DNA of 64,000 nucleotides from Xestospongia muta. Lineage: Eukaryota; Porifera; Demospongiae; Haplosclerida; Petrosiidae. Position numbers and translations under genes: made by a program. The stretch covers positions 2,371,646 through 2,435,645 of the forward strand of contig OY848921.1 in NCBI GenBank assembly GCA_963693285.1, read 5' to 3'. Below are positions 36,201 to 54,456 of this stretch, one piece after another. The notes under the pieces were generated by a model. It saw nothing but the letters and a program-made list of their open reading frames with translations, was not told the DNA's origin and made no database searches. Within the stretch, counting starts at the first letter, position 1. Every line of letters starts with the position of its first letter.

Positions 36201-39200
36201 TGCGAATATATCTGCCAAGTTTCGTTATTTTAAAAATCATTTATTCAATATTTTCACACATCTTCTACTAGCAAAGAAGTTGCCAGGCAACAAGCCACCT
36301 AATGACGGATACTTTATGCCTGCATTGTTGCCCTTAATTGATCCTTTGAAGGCAGTTCCATTTTCAAGCTCTGGTAGCATTCCATTGCTGTTTCACTTTG
36401 AAAATGGTGCTCCAGTTGGATTTTTTTGTGCTATGATTGTCAATCTCCTTTCAAGCGAAGATTATATTACTGATGATGACAACAGTGGACTCTATTATGA
36501 CTTTTCGTGGTCACTTGACACTAAGTCTACTCCCAAGATGCACTCCAATGCTATTATATTGCGCAACTATGATTTACTGGGAAGAGTTTGTTTGGTAGAA
36601 TCTTCAGATTGGTTCGAGATCCACTGTGAATATTGTGAAGATCAGGCTGAAGTCAAGGAAGCCATTGAAAATGCTATCAAGGAGACCAAAACGAAGCGAA
36701 ACATTGGTAAAGGAATGAAATTAGATATTGCTTTCTTTTGTCCTTGTGGTGAGCAGCCTCGCCATCTTGCTATTTTAAAACAGCATTACCAAGAGCTTTA
36801 CTGTAATTTGCCTCATGGTGGTTATGTCAAATTCTCTCCACAAATGTCATGGATTACTTCTTTGAAGAGCAATCCAGGTATGAAATTTTATTTATTGGAA
36901 ATGTTACTTGTGTTATTATTATAACTACAGGTAAAAGACCAGAACTACGTCATCTTGTACAACTATTAGCACTTATTAGTTCTAAATGGGACTTACTTGG
37001 TGGGCAACTTGGAGTAGAAGGAGATTTCATTGAGGGCTTGAAAAATTGTGAAAAAGCACTTAACACCAAACTAACAGAGGTTCTACAGAAGTGGATTGAC
37101 ACCAAACCTACACCTGTAACATGGGAGAAGGTCATTGAGGTTGTAAAAGGTCCTGTTGTTCAGAAGGTAGATGTAGCTGTTACTATACAGGAGTACTTGA
37201 AACATATACGAATTGAGCAAAGAAAAGTCAAAAGACAAAGTAAGCCTATACCTTTTGATATTTATGTATATTAGTATCACATGGGATCATTTTATCCTAA
37301 TTGAAGTCATGATTGATTACAATTTTACTATATTAAATGATCCCATTGCATGTGTCATCATGATTGTTGTTATTGTTGTGATTGTTTGTAATACAAAAGG
37401 AAGAGTATATAGTAGGATGCTTGAGACAATTGATCTTTACTGTTTATATGGTTTCATCTTGTCACTCACAAGAAATTAATATTATGGAATTTCTATACAG
37501 CTTTATGTGCAAATGTTTAGCTTAGTTGTCTACTGCTATATGACTCCTTTCTTTGATGGAGAATACTCTACAGCTATGTTGGCATTGTCCAGCTATATAA
37601 TTGCAAAAATTAAGTTAAAAGTAGTGCATTTTTGATAAAGTATGTATAACCATGTTATTGGATGTAGTTAGAGGTAGAGAAATTGGCAAATTTGGCAAAT
37701 TATGTTTCATTAATTCATTAAACATTTTTCCTCTTATTTGGGTGAGATAGTGGTAGTCAGAGCAGTACAGTGAGCATGTTTTCCCATATTGTTTCATGAC
37801 ACATAAAAATGTTTTTAAAGAAGCAGCAAGCTTCCCAATGTTGATGGTCCTTGAAAAGACATCTTCTCTCTCAAGTTATAATAGTTGTTATCAAGTAGTC
37901 ATTTAGCGCATTTAATTTCACTAAAATCTATGTTATATTTATATTCTCCAATATTTTTTCTACCATATTTCCTTCTATATAGTGTTATGATCTACCAAAT
38001 TTCTTTTGTGAAATGTAGAATTATACGTCTAAATTAAATAATTATCCTTGGAAGTTTTTGCTATGCAGTTTTTTCAAAATACATATTTATGATCTTATCA
38101 TTTCCTTTTTTATTTACAGGAGATAAAGATACAGGTTGTTCAAAGGAAGCAAGGTTAATTGACGAAGATATGAGTGATATTCCTCAATTATGTAAGTGTG
38201 CAGTATTAACATTACATAACATTATCAGCTGCTTTCTACTTTCGTAGATATCAAGCCTGATAAACTTGAGGTTTTAACAAAACTAGTTTGTATTGATGCA
38301 TCATGGCGTGGTATTGGTCTTGATCTTGGAGTAAGCTATAATGACCTTCAAAACTTGGCTGAGTCTAACGAGTCTAATCAAACAAAACTTGATCATGTCC
38401 TTCAGAAGTGGATTAAAATGGATGGTCAAGCTACTCCTGTCACTTGGAAAGTAATTCTAGATGTTGTTAAGGGACCACTAGTCCAGAATAAAGCTGTAGC
38501 CTTGGAGATATACAAGTCATTAAAATACCCAAATACTAAGCAACAGAAAACTTCAGGTAAGTACTATTGTGACTTCACAACTATATAGTAGATTTGGTAA
38601 ACATTTCAAGAGAGTCTGTAAATTTCAGTGGATTTAATGTGCATGAAAAACTAGTCAATTTTGTGCAATCTGGCATTGTATTCAGTTAAAGTTGATTGAA
38701 AATAGTACACAAAGCAAAACTGATTTACAGTATAGTATTAGTCTATTAAAAATAAATAAGAAAGGCAGCCACATCTAATTCAACCTTATGACATTTAATA
38801 TTAATGCTAATAAATTTTAATAAATGTTATTGTACAGGTGTTATTTGTATTTGTTGATGATAATAGTTTTGTTTATTCAAATTTCTAGACAATCCAAATG
38901 ACCTTAACAGAAATGAACCTAAGAGAACTGAGGAAACTGGTAAGCTATTTAACTCTAATATACAATTATTAAGTTACTTCTCTTCATAGACAAGGCAGAT
39001 GATGATGGTGGAAAGTCTAAGGGAACAAATATTTGTGGTAAGTTAGTTTATACACATCACTGTCATACCTTACCCTCTAGGTTGTAAGGTGGTTAATAAC
39101 CTATGTTAATATAGCATTATATGTACAATCTCCATATTTGTTAGCTATTGTAGCCAATGAAAAAGTAACCTTATACCTAAGCATTTGGTGATTGAAAGGA

Positions 39201-40199
39201 ATCTTCAGCAACTGCTGTTATACGTATGGTTAATCTTCCAGATATCTGGAAAACAAGTAATGATTACATAAAAACTTCTTTGACCAAAGACTCAAAATGA
39301 AATATGTTTTTCTTTCCATGGTTGTCACTGAGCATTGAATGCTATTTATGTAGCAAGTAACAAAATAGGCAATAACAGAATTGAAAGCCTCACGAAGACT
39401 GTTGAAGATATTGTATGTAGTTTTTGAATCAGCATGAGCTATTATTGGAATTGAGGTTGATCGAGTACACATTATGTAGACAGACAGATTTCATCTTGTC
39501 TGCTCTAGTAGACAATGTTCAATATAATAGTAATCAATAATAATTATCTTACTATAAATATGATGACATCATTGTTAAAAATCTGACCCATGACTTCCTC
39601 ATTAATCCCAATATCCAGTGACTAGTTACATATAAACAATATTACCAGGCAATTCTTTACTTTGCTATGTGCCTGAGTGCAAGGCTAACCTATGAAGTGA
39701 ATATACTCATCCATGTATAATCTTTATGACTTTCAAAAGCCAATTGTTTTGTATAACAACTGAACATGTGTGTGAATGTATTCTGTTTGCAGTTAATTAT
39801 AATAGTTATGTTGTATACATAAATTTTAAGATAATTTTTCCATTTAATGCAGAGCTTAAAGTCAATGAAGCTTTCTTGTTCCTTGAAGAACACAAATTCA
39901 AGTCATCTGAGTGGTGTACTTTAGCTAGAGTTCTCAATGTCCCTTTTGAAGAGATAAGGAAATTAAAAGCATCATGCAAGGAAACCAAAAATCATGACTG
40001 GGTTTTGGAAGAAACCTTAGATTATTGGATAACTCACCACCCTAATCAGCCATCATTAGAAAAATTGACAAGAGCAGTTGAAAGATGTGACACTATTAGA
40101 TCCACTCAAGGTATTACACGTAATAATTATTGTTTTTATTTTGTTGTTTTAGGCATAATAGTGTTATTAATTGCCATTGTTCTTGTATATCTTAAGTAA
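33233..40199 (+). CDS. Roc2/COR-Death-Death-Death-TM protein (gene D; 5' end unresolved)
   Basis: Exons: 33233-33292, 33963-34007 (linkers), 34463-36877, 36931-37239, 38120-38191, 38248-38556, 38889-38939, 38990-39037, 39853-40199. The large exon is a second GTPase type: P-loop GPARVGKTS (near 34537), an acidic Ser/Glu-rich insertion of about 130 residues, then IDSGGQ (35278-35292, G3-like) and THRDK (35578-35592, G4-like), followed by a COR-like half (LVFIDPYSLIQVVNEL). Exons 36931 and 38248 are Death domains (QKWI, PVTW). The final exon encodes a third Death domain running without an intron into a membrane segment (VVLGIIVLLIAIVLVYLK) that ends the protein. Gene A is its close paralogue. 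No start codon with context is evident; the first exon shown is phase 1, so it is either internal to gene C or preceded by an unseen first exon. Confidence 0.78.
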
Positions 40200-43100
40200 T
40201 TTAATTTAATTTTATGTGATTTAACTTTCATGCTTAGTTTATCAAAATTAGTCTTTTAGTGTACACTTCATCTTTCATTTAGAATTTTTGCTTTTTGTAC
40301 TGATGCTTCATTGTGAGATAACAAAATAAATGATCCATAATAAAATCAACTTTGCTATCATTGTTCAACTGTTTACGTGCGCAGTATCTTATAATTATTA
40401 CACAATGTAGCTAATTCTCCATTACAACTTGTACAGAAACGACTAAATCTCTCCACTATATTTTTGAGTAATACACTTTGTTCAGTTGATTCAGTTAGCC
40501 TCAAATAACAGCTATTATATGAAACCATTAAAACTACACTCAAGCTAACTATCTAAAGTACCTTCTTTATAAAGATATTCTCTGATCTTCCTCTGACTGC
40601 AGTTATAATTGATAGAGTGCAACCTCAATGATGTACAACATGTAATTGAAGTAAAGGTGATAGGCCTATAGGAGGAAAAGGCAGCAATCCCTGGAGGGAT
40701 TTTATGGGTTGTTTATGGATCTAATCAGGAAATTTTGTATGAGTCAGTAATCCAATTCAATGCTGAAATAAAACATTATCTCTCACTCCTGCCACTAAAG
40801 ATGGGAATTTAATTATGCCAGAATATTTGATACGCTATCTCCCATCAGGCCTTACTGCCCATACATCAAGAAAGCAGAATTCTGCCCTTGTAAATGTGTT
40901 TGGCTATTAGGAAGACTTTGAAATGATTACTCCAAAAAACATTCACAATTCAGTACTCAGTCAAATAACAATTTCTTAGATGTACTGAAAATACTGGCCA
41001 AGGTGAACTTTCAGTGTATTGATGTAGAAAACATCATTACCTATGTAAAGTATGGAAATCAGGTGGGAAGGAATGGTACACCTTCATTTTGATGCTCATA
41101 TTATTCCTACTGCATCTGCTAACTTTGAAACAGATGTTGCCTTGAAATTGTGCAGCATTTCCATGTCATTCACTATTTTGGCTCAACTTTTCAAAAGCTT
41201 AATTAAGCTATTATGCCTCCATATCATCAAAATGGATACATTTTCTAAAGCACCTTGCAAGAGTTGATGCTTCCAAAGAATTCCGTGAAAATGCATATGG
41301 TGGGCTACATTTAACAGAACCAAAAATAACTGTACATCCTACACCACCATTTTGGAAATGGGAAAAGAAGCATATTGAGAAATTGGAGAAAGAGATGCTA
41401 TTCCAATCAGTGGTTCTGTTGACAAGACAGCTTAACATTCACTCATGATCAGTTGGATTCTTTAAATATTCTTATGGAACTATTGACATGAGGCACATAC
41501 CTCTTCTTCGTACAAGTAGTGGTGACTGCATTACCAACATGAGTTTTGACAGTGAACATCAGTCTACTAGTCTACTGATATACCTTTAGCAAGCAACTAT
41601 GGTGAGGTTTTTTTTGTTTGTTATTTATGGTATACCTATTTGATGTAAGCTTGCCTTGGTTAAAGAACAGTCTCCTATATCTTATTACCTCCCAAATGAT
41701 GTTGCTTTAAACAGAGTTGAGATGGTTATGACCACTTTTGCATGGGAGATAGCTGACGAGGTGTATAACTGCTATGGAAAAGCTGAACACATGGTTGAGT
41801 TTGCCCAAAGTATCTTGAGTGACCCTAGTGCTTATTCTAGCAATGGGCAAGCTATACATGTTGGATTAATAAAGGAAGAGATAAAGAATGTAAAGAAAAC
41901 ATGAGTAATTCTAGTATTTGTCAAGCAGGAAGTTAGGTCAATCAACAGATTAAACTGATCCAAAGAGAGCTTAGTCGCATTGGGGTGGACCATAAGAATT
42001 TTACTAAACTTATAAGCTTAGAATACTTGCAAGACAAACATGAAATCAATCATTGTCATCAATTATAAGTTAAAGATCGAAAATGATCATCAATAGTTTG
42101 AACAAAAATTGACATATAGTTAACACGTTTGAACAATTACTATATTAATGATGTAGCCTACTCCAGTTTATACCTTATTTTTATTAATTTAGGATGGAAC
42201 ATTTTTTGCCCTTTTTGTAATTAGTAGTTGTTAGTTTGATTACGTATATGGTTTGCATTAACTTTGATTAATATATAAAGACTCTTCTTTAAGTAAGCAC
42301 AAAAAATATATACTGTAGTTATGTATAATTAGTATTGCACTCAACCACATTTTCTGGCTAATGCATCTTATATATTCTTTATCAACTTTGAAGTAGTCCA
42401 GCTCTACTTGCAATGGTTAGTGATCATGAGTCAATAATCACATCATTGAATTTCTTACTATTATTACTATTTGGTCACTGATATATATTAACTAGTAAAA
42501 TATCTGACAATAAAATATCAATTGTGACAATAAATCACCTTAAGATGTCTTAAATAGATAAAAGACAGAACTATGTCATCTAGATGAAATTTAGTTAGTG
42601 TTGGGCTTGGAATAGGTAGTTATTTTATTGAAGGTTTATAAACGTCCAACAAAATCAAACTAGTTGAACTTTGAATTCCATACCAGCAAAAATAAAGCCT
42701 ACATCTGTTACTTGGTGTTACTGGAAGTCAATACCTGGTAGGATACTGATATGTTGATAATGGTTGATAAATAGTTAGTGTACTATAGATGAAAGAGAGC
42801 AATGGTGAACAAGATCATTCTGAATCTCTGATACTCTTTGTGGCTCCAGAGTTGCTACCATATGAGTTTGTCTGTTGCACCTCAGCAAGTAGATAGAATC
42901 AGCCCAGGTAGTGAGGGTACTCCTCTCACACATATTTTTACATATTGCATGTACCACTTATCAATCTGATATAGTTACACCACAAATCTACATATCAGTA
43001 ATATAAGGGCAGAATTATAGAAGAAAATCTATAATTGATCAGACAAAGCTTTACAGTACTATTGTTACCAGTATTAGATCATAATAACACATTACTAAGA

Positions 43101-44028
43101 AATGCTACAATCTCTGCAAATTAACATTTTAGGTACTACTAAAAAGTACTAACTTTAAACAGCTTCCAGAATTAGCTATATGAAAGTGAAAGTCCATCCA
43201 TGTGACCATGACCAGGTCAAAAGTATGAGAAAAGCCACATAACTATAAAGCAAGCCAAATGTACATGCACTGTCAAGCAAGTTCAAAGCTTATCTTTTAT
43301 TCTTAACTGATCACTTTGCATACAGAACTGATACAACACATGTACAAGTACAGCAGTGTGTGCATGTATATACGTATACATCTTAAAGATACATATATAT
43401 AAAATAATCATTACCTTGCTCATGCAGGCATATGTAGGAAAAGCAGCAAATGTGTTGCAAGGAGTCACAAAATTTTACATTCCTCAGATAAATTAAGGAC
43501 AAGTTTTAGCCAGTGGTAAAATATTTTTCAGTACATTTAGCATAATAATTCCTTAGTACATTTAGCTAGTTATACTTTTTAAATGTTATGTGAAATTAAA
43601 GTATGCTTATCATTTTACAATCTTCTGACACTCAGTTGATGGATCAATGATGGTCTATTGAGTGGTTTCATGGTTTGGCCTCATTGAAGATGATCTTCCA
43701 GATGGTGATTTGAATTAGAAAGTATAGAATAATCTGTTTTTGATCACACCAATAATGAAAAGCACTAAAATGCAGAACCCTTGCCACAGTAGTGATGTTA
43801 ATTTGTCTCCAAATGTCATGCCGCCACCAGTACTGCATGAGAATGTACTGAATATTTGGAATAAAGTAGGAAACAGGATGAATTCCCACTTTGAGTTTGC
43901 AGACAGTTGTTTTGTATATCTATAGTAGTTTTATTGGAGCAAACACTTGTTCTGTCTTGTCTGTGCTTTTTGAAATGTCTTTCTGACTTTCCAAGCTTTG
44001 CCTTCTGTTGACAGCCATTTATCTAGAG
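40200..44028. other. Gene-poor region with relic sequence downstream of gene D
   Basis: The first ~450 bases resemble the 3' flank of gene A. From about 41250 to 41904 there are short coding-like stretches in different frames: a broken frame near 41270-41430 and an 82-codon frame at 41656-41904 with NRVEMVMTTFAWEIADEVY. I do not recognise the family; it looks like a decayed gene. The rest to 44028 shows nothing I can support. Confidence 0.4.
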
Positions 44029-45288
44029 CATTGATAAAGGAACATACGATAGCAAGTCTGACGAAACAAATGTTGTTTGTAAATTAGTTTATACATATCA
44101 CTGACATACTTTACCTGGCGAGTGGTAAGGTGGTCCTATATGTTGTCGACTTATTTTATTTGTTAATGCTTCAAATTAACCAAGGAAGTTTGTGCATGTG
44201 TTCCACATTGGTATATATAGTATGAGCCTTACTATCAATCACTTAACTAAAGTTTAACATCATGCATGCCATAATAATTTTAATTTCAAGTGTTTACATT
44301 GGCTAACTTTCTGTAATGTATGTCTATTAACATAATGCACAGGACCACCTTATCACATGCTTTTTGCAATTTTTATATCCTTGTTATTATTCTAATGAAG
44401 CACTAAAGTGGAAAGCCATCACTGTAGCTAGTTATAGATATATTAATTTAATATTAGATTGCCAAGTTCCCACTATGAACTTGCTGAAAAGCTTATTAAA
44501 ATGATGAAGTAGTTGGATCACAGTTAAAACAGATTGCTTGTTTAACCAATTTACACTCAATTAGGTTGCACATATGTCAATGACATACTCATTGAAAATA
44601 ATGTATATTGTCTTATAACCAATTACTATGTAATTAATAGTTCACACGCTTCAACTGTGAAATGACTTTTTTAAGGATATCTGTTTAGCATGGAAGGTTG
44701 TCCAATTGTCCAATTAATAAATTCCATGGAGACAAACCCTCATACCAATAGCTTCAAGAATTAACTACATGACTGCTAAATGTCAATCAACATATTATTT
44801 AATGAAACAGTATGATGTTTGCTACTCAGTGTCTCATCCTGTATTGTATGCAATATAAATAACCAGTTGCAATGATTGGTTAAATCAACCAATTTATATT
44901 TTCTGTGATATGCATACACACATGGTAACAACATACTAGTACTACATGTTAGAAACTTACCAACACAAATATGGCATTTACAGTCTGTTCTAGTTCTGTT
45001 GTTAAGTTTTGACAGTGGTCACTGTTGCTACCAAGTTCAAAGTGCATTGCCCACTAACAGATTTATGTGCAGACCAAACACTGTTCATTCACAGGCAATG
45101 TAACAATTTATGATTAAATCTGATAAAATGAATTCAGTTTATTTTTTTAGCAAGAGAATTCTTTTTATAGCAATTATATTGTAAATATTGTTGTATACAT
45201 TAATATAGGAGACCAAAGTGCTAATGTGCTGGAGAGCATTACTCTGGCAGAACAAAGTGCCAATGTGCCAGGGATTATTACTACAGGA
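44029..45288 (+). pseudogene. Partial, degraded copy of the gene A linker region
   Basis: Homology to gene A begins abruptly inside the linker exon at 2121 and runs through the long intron into the 3316 linker exon, ending after GGGATTATTACTACAGG. It contains recognisable copies of two linker exons but neither Death nor membrane exons. At 45288/45289 it joins the MUL1/GIDE-like relic. It is one side of the housekeeping block insertion. Confidence 0.75.
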
Positions 45289-45997
45289 TGCAGTCACATA
45301 TGATGATTTTGATCTACTAAGAAGTGAATGTATAGACTCTAAACAGAGAGGGCCACAGAATTTATTTGTTACTGGTACTGTCCAGCAAGAAGGTGATCAT
45401 TTTATCAAAGCTACTAATGCTATTGTGAGTACTAATGTTTCTGATGATAAAGAATATTTGATAGGACCAAGGACGTATGTTCTTTGTAAGACATAAAAAG
45501 AAAAGCTATAACGTCAGCAAAAGAGAATGGAGAGAGTACTGTGACTCTATCTTGACTAAAAAAATAGCCTCTGTTACCTTCTTGTTAAGAGATGGTAATG
45601 GTAGAACTATAACTATACTGAAGATCCATGACTCAACTGATTTCTATTACTACATTTCATCTCAACATTAAGTATATAAACATACAGAGCCAGTACCTCA
45701 ATATAGTACTAAATTAGATGTTGGTAGTCGTATCACTAATTATGACATTGGTAAGGAGACAAGTGAATATCTTCTCCAGTTTGGGTCACCCATTACCATA
45801 TATGGTCACATTGCAGCTATTACTGAGGACTCACTGGTAATATTATTAGTCCTCGAATAGTGGACATGCCTGCTAATGCTATTCTTGAGAGACATGCAGC
45901 CACAAAAAGAGGAGAGATCATTATCAGTATATCGCTGGCCATATCTGGAGTATTATTAATAGCAAGAGCTTGGAAATTATGGAAATTTTTAAAGTAG
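45289..45997 (+). pseudogene. MUL1/GIDE-like (BAM domain) membrane protein relic, RING absent
   Basis: Three frames together read like one protein. About 69 codons to a stop at 45494 contain NLFVTGTVQQEG; a shifted frame from about 45477 has SYNVSKREWREYCDSI; it continues past a TAA at 45669 into LDVGSRITNYDIG and FGSPITIYGHIA; another shift near 45838 leads to IISPRIVDMPANAIL and a hydrophobic stretch (IIISISLAISGVLLIA) ending WKFLK. The order (beta-rich region, W...C..I, GS.lTiyG, C-terminal membrane segment) resembles the GIDE domain of mitochondrial E3 ligase MUL1. That assignment is by eye and moderate. No RING follows. Two shifts and a stop make a functional gene unlikely unless short introns were missed. 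Confidence 0.4.
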
Positions 45998-46150
45998 TTT
46001 TGTAATTTGCTATAATTTTAATTAATAATTAAACTTTTAATGGAACACTGTCTTTCTTCAAAACTTCCAAAATTTTCATTTTCAACTTCCTCTTCTCCAC
46101 TAGAAGGACATTAATTAATAACAGGGGCAACACATAACATACCCAAACTA

Positions 46151-46670
46151 TCAATAATTGGACTCAATAATTGCTTTTAATTTGTCATAATTATAGGAGA
46201 TGAGCTTTTTTGACAAGATTTGATAGTACCTAACAAAACAGATCATGTGACAGTCACACGACCAATCATACCTCCAATATGGACAACATTAATAGCACGT
46301 GGCGTACTCTGTAGAGTGGTCATAGTTGATATAGCAGACCACACCCACCTATAATGATCTCTCGGTACTCTTAACACAGCAATATTAGTAATAGCATTGA
46401 GGTACTTTACTGAAAAGTGAGAGAATATCAATGACTCCATTATATTATTATACCATTTAAACTATGGAGGACACATGCTAGACCATAGTCGCCATGGAGA
46501 CATAATATACCCTCTTTTATTTCTTGACCTAGTTGTTTATCTCTGAGTGAAGTCAGTGCTCTAGCTCTATCATTGTCTGATGTGAAACTAAATTCTAATA
46601 ATAAATATCTAGAAATAGAAATAAATAATATTTGTTAAATTAATTATAATTACCTGTTTTTGAAACGCAT
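46151..46670 (-). pseudogene. POP5: POP5, RNase P/MRP protein subunit (frameshifted copy)
   Basis: Minus-strand exons: 46670-46654 (ATG, MRFKN), 46608-46454 (RYLLLEF ... GDYGLACVLHSLN), 46409-46272 (VKYLNAITNIAVLRVPRDHY ... VWSA ... VVHIGG) and 46229-46151. The pattern matches POP5: N-terminal RFK.RYLL, then VxYLNAxT, RDxY..VWSA, and HxGGTIxxCQK. POP5 is a small basic subunit of RNase P and RNase MRP in the nucleus and nucleolus. In the last exon a run of six A's (around 46209) is one base short of the frame that would read LISYNYDKLKAIIES, so translation stops early at 46177-46179. It lies head-to-head with the PRPF8 copy, about 220 bp apart, suggesting a shared promoter in the parent locus. 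It might be a weakly functional allele, but its neighbours are clearly dead. Confidence 0.7.
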
Positions 46671-46891
46671 TTTCTATTAAACTATTATTATTATTAATTA
46701 TAATAACTTGCCAATAAAATTAATTAATTATAATAAAGAGAGCTATAACTTGATCACGTGATCAAAGACGTCTTACCCACGTTGTGTGGTTGGGTGACAA
46801 AAAGCTTCAAACTATTTTGGTACGTAAATATATCGTCTGTTTAATTTTATTTATTATTTAGACGAAGAGTCGAGTATAAAACAAGCTCAAA

Positions 46892-53288
<6,397 letters not shown>

Positions 53289-53666
53289 TAAGAACATCTG
53301 TACTACTAATAGCAGTAATAACAGCTGATACTAAATAAGGACACTTGTTATAATAGTATTGTAATAAGGAATGTGTCTAAACTAATAGTACTAGTAGAAG
53401 ACAATAGTACAAGACAAGTATGGTATTAACAGTCATGTTCTAGTTCTATTGTCAAATTTTGACAGTAGTCACTGTTGTTGCTAAGTTCAAAGTGTATTGC
53501 CCAGTAACAGATTTATGTACAGACAAAACACTGCCATTCACAGGCAATGTAACAATTTATGATTAAATCCTTATTAAATGAAATCCGTTTTATTTTAATA
53601 AATAAAAGCAAGAGAATTCTTTTTATAGCAATTATAATGTAAATATTGTTGTGTATATTAATATAG

Positions 53667-54456
53667 GAGACCAAAGGGCTAATGTGCTGGAGACCATTAC
53701 TCTGGCAGAGCAAAGTGCCAATGTGCCAGGGATCATTACTACAGGAAAGCAAAGTGCTAATGTGACTAGCAACAATACTACTGATGGAAGTAATGGTAAG
53801 TTTAGCGATTTGCATTAGTTTAGATAAACAAGAGTGATCCACACATATACGTCAGTACATGTACAATTGATGACATCTATCTTTTCGCATAGAACTAGAT
53901 GCTAACAAAGCCTTCTTGTTCCTTCATAAGTGTGGATTCAAGTGATCTAACTGGGAATCCCTTGCTCCACTTTTACATGTCCCTCTTGATGATAGAAAGA
54001 AGCTGTTGTCATCATATGAAGTAAGCAAGAATCATGACTGGGTCTTAGAAGAAACATTAAGCTGCTGGATAACGTGCCATTCTAGTCAGCCAACATTAGA
54101 TGAGTTGACAAAAGCAGTTGAGGAGTGTGGAGAAAAGAATGTTGCTACTAAAATGCAGAGAGAACTAAAAGGAGAAAGTTGTGATGATGACCAAGGTAAT
54201 TGCTCATTAATGGGACATTAAGACTTTCAGTGCATGTGACCTCATTTGTATATGGTAAAGAATTATATAACTATATAATATGGTATATAATCACTAGTAA
54301 ATGTATGTTTATTGTTACAGAGTCTTCATATCTTTTAAGTCAAAAGAATCTTATCATTGCTGCTACATGTATATCAGTAGTGTTGATTGCTGTTATGGTT
54401 GGTCGTTCATATTTCAGTAAAAAGTTGGTCGTTCATGTCTATGTAAACATAAATAA
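53667..54456 (+). pseudogene. Orphan Death+TM tail copy (third copy of A/B 3' end)
   Basis: Exons corresponding to 3316-4107: linker 53667-53795, Death 53893-54195, membrane exon 54321-54456. The Death exon has an in-frame TGA at 53943-53945 where A and B have TCA (Ser). The membrane exon has lost one A from a run, so its basic tail is out of frame. The 5' part of any gene is missing: homology starts at 53416, 128 bases after the last PRPF8 exon. No live gene can use these exons in their original form. Confidence 0.85.
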
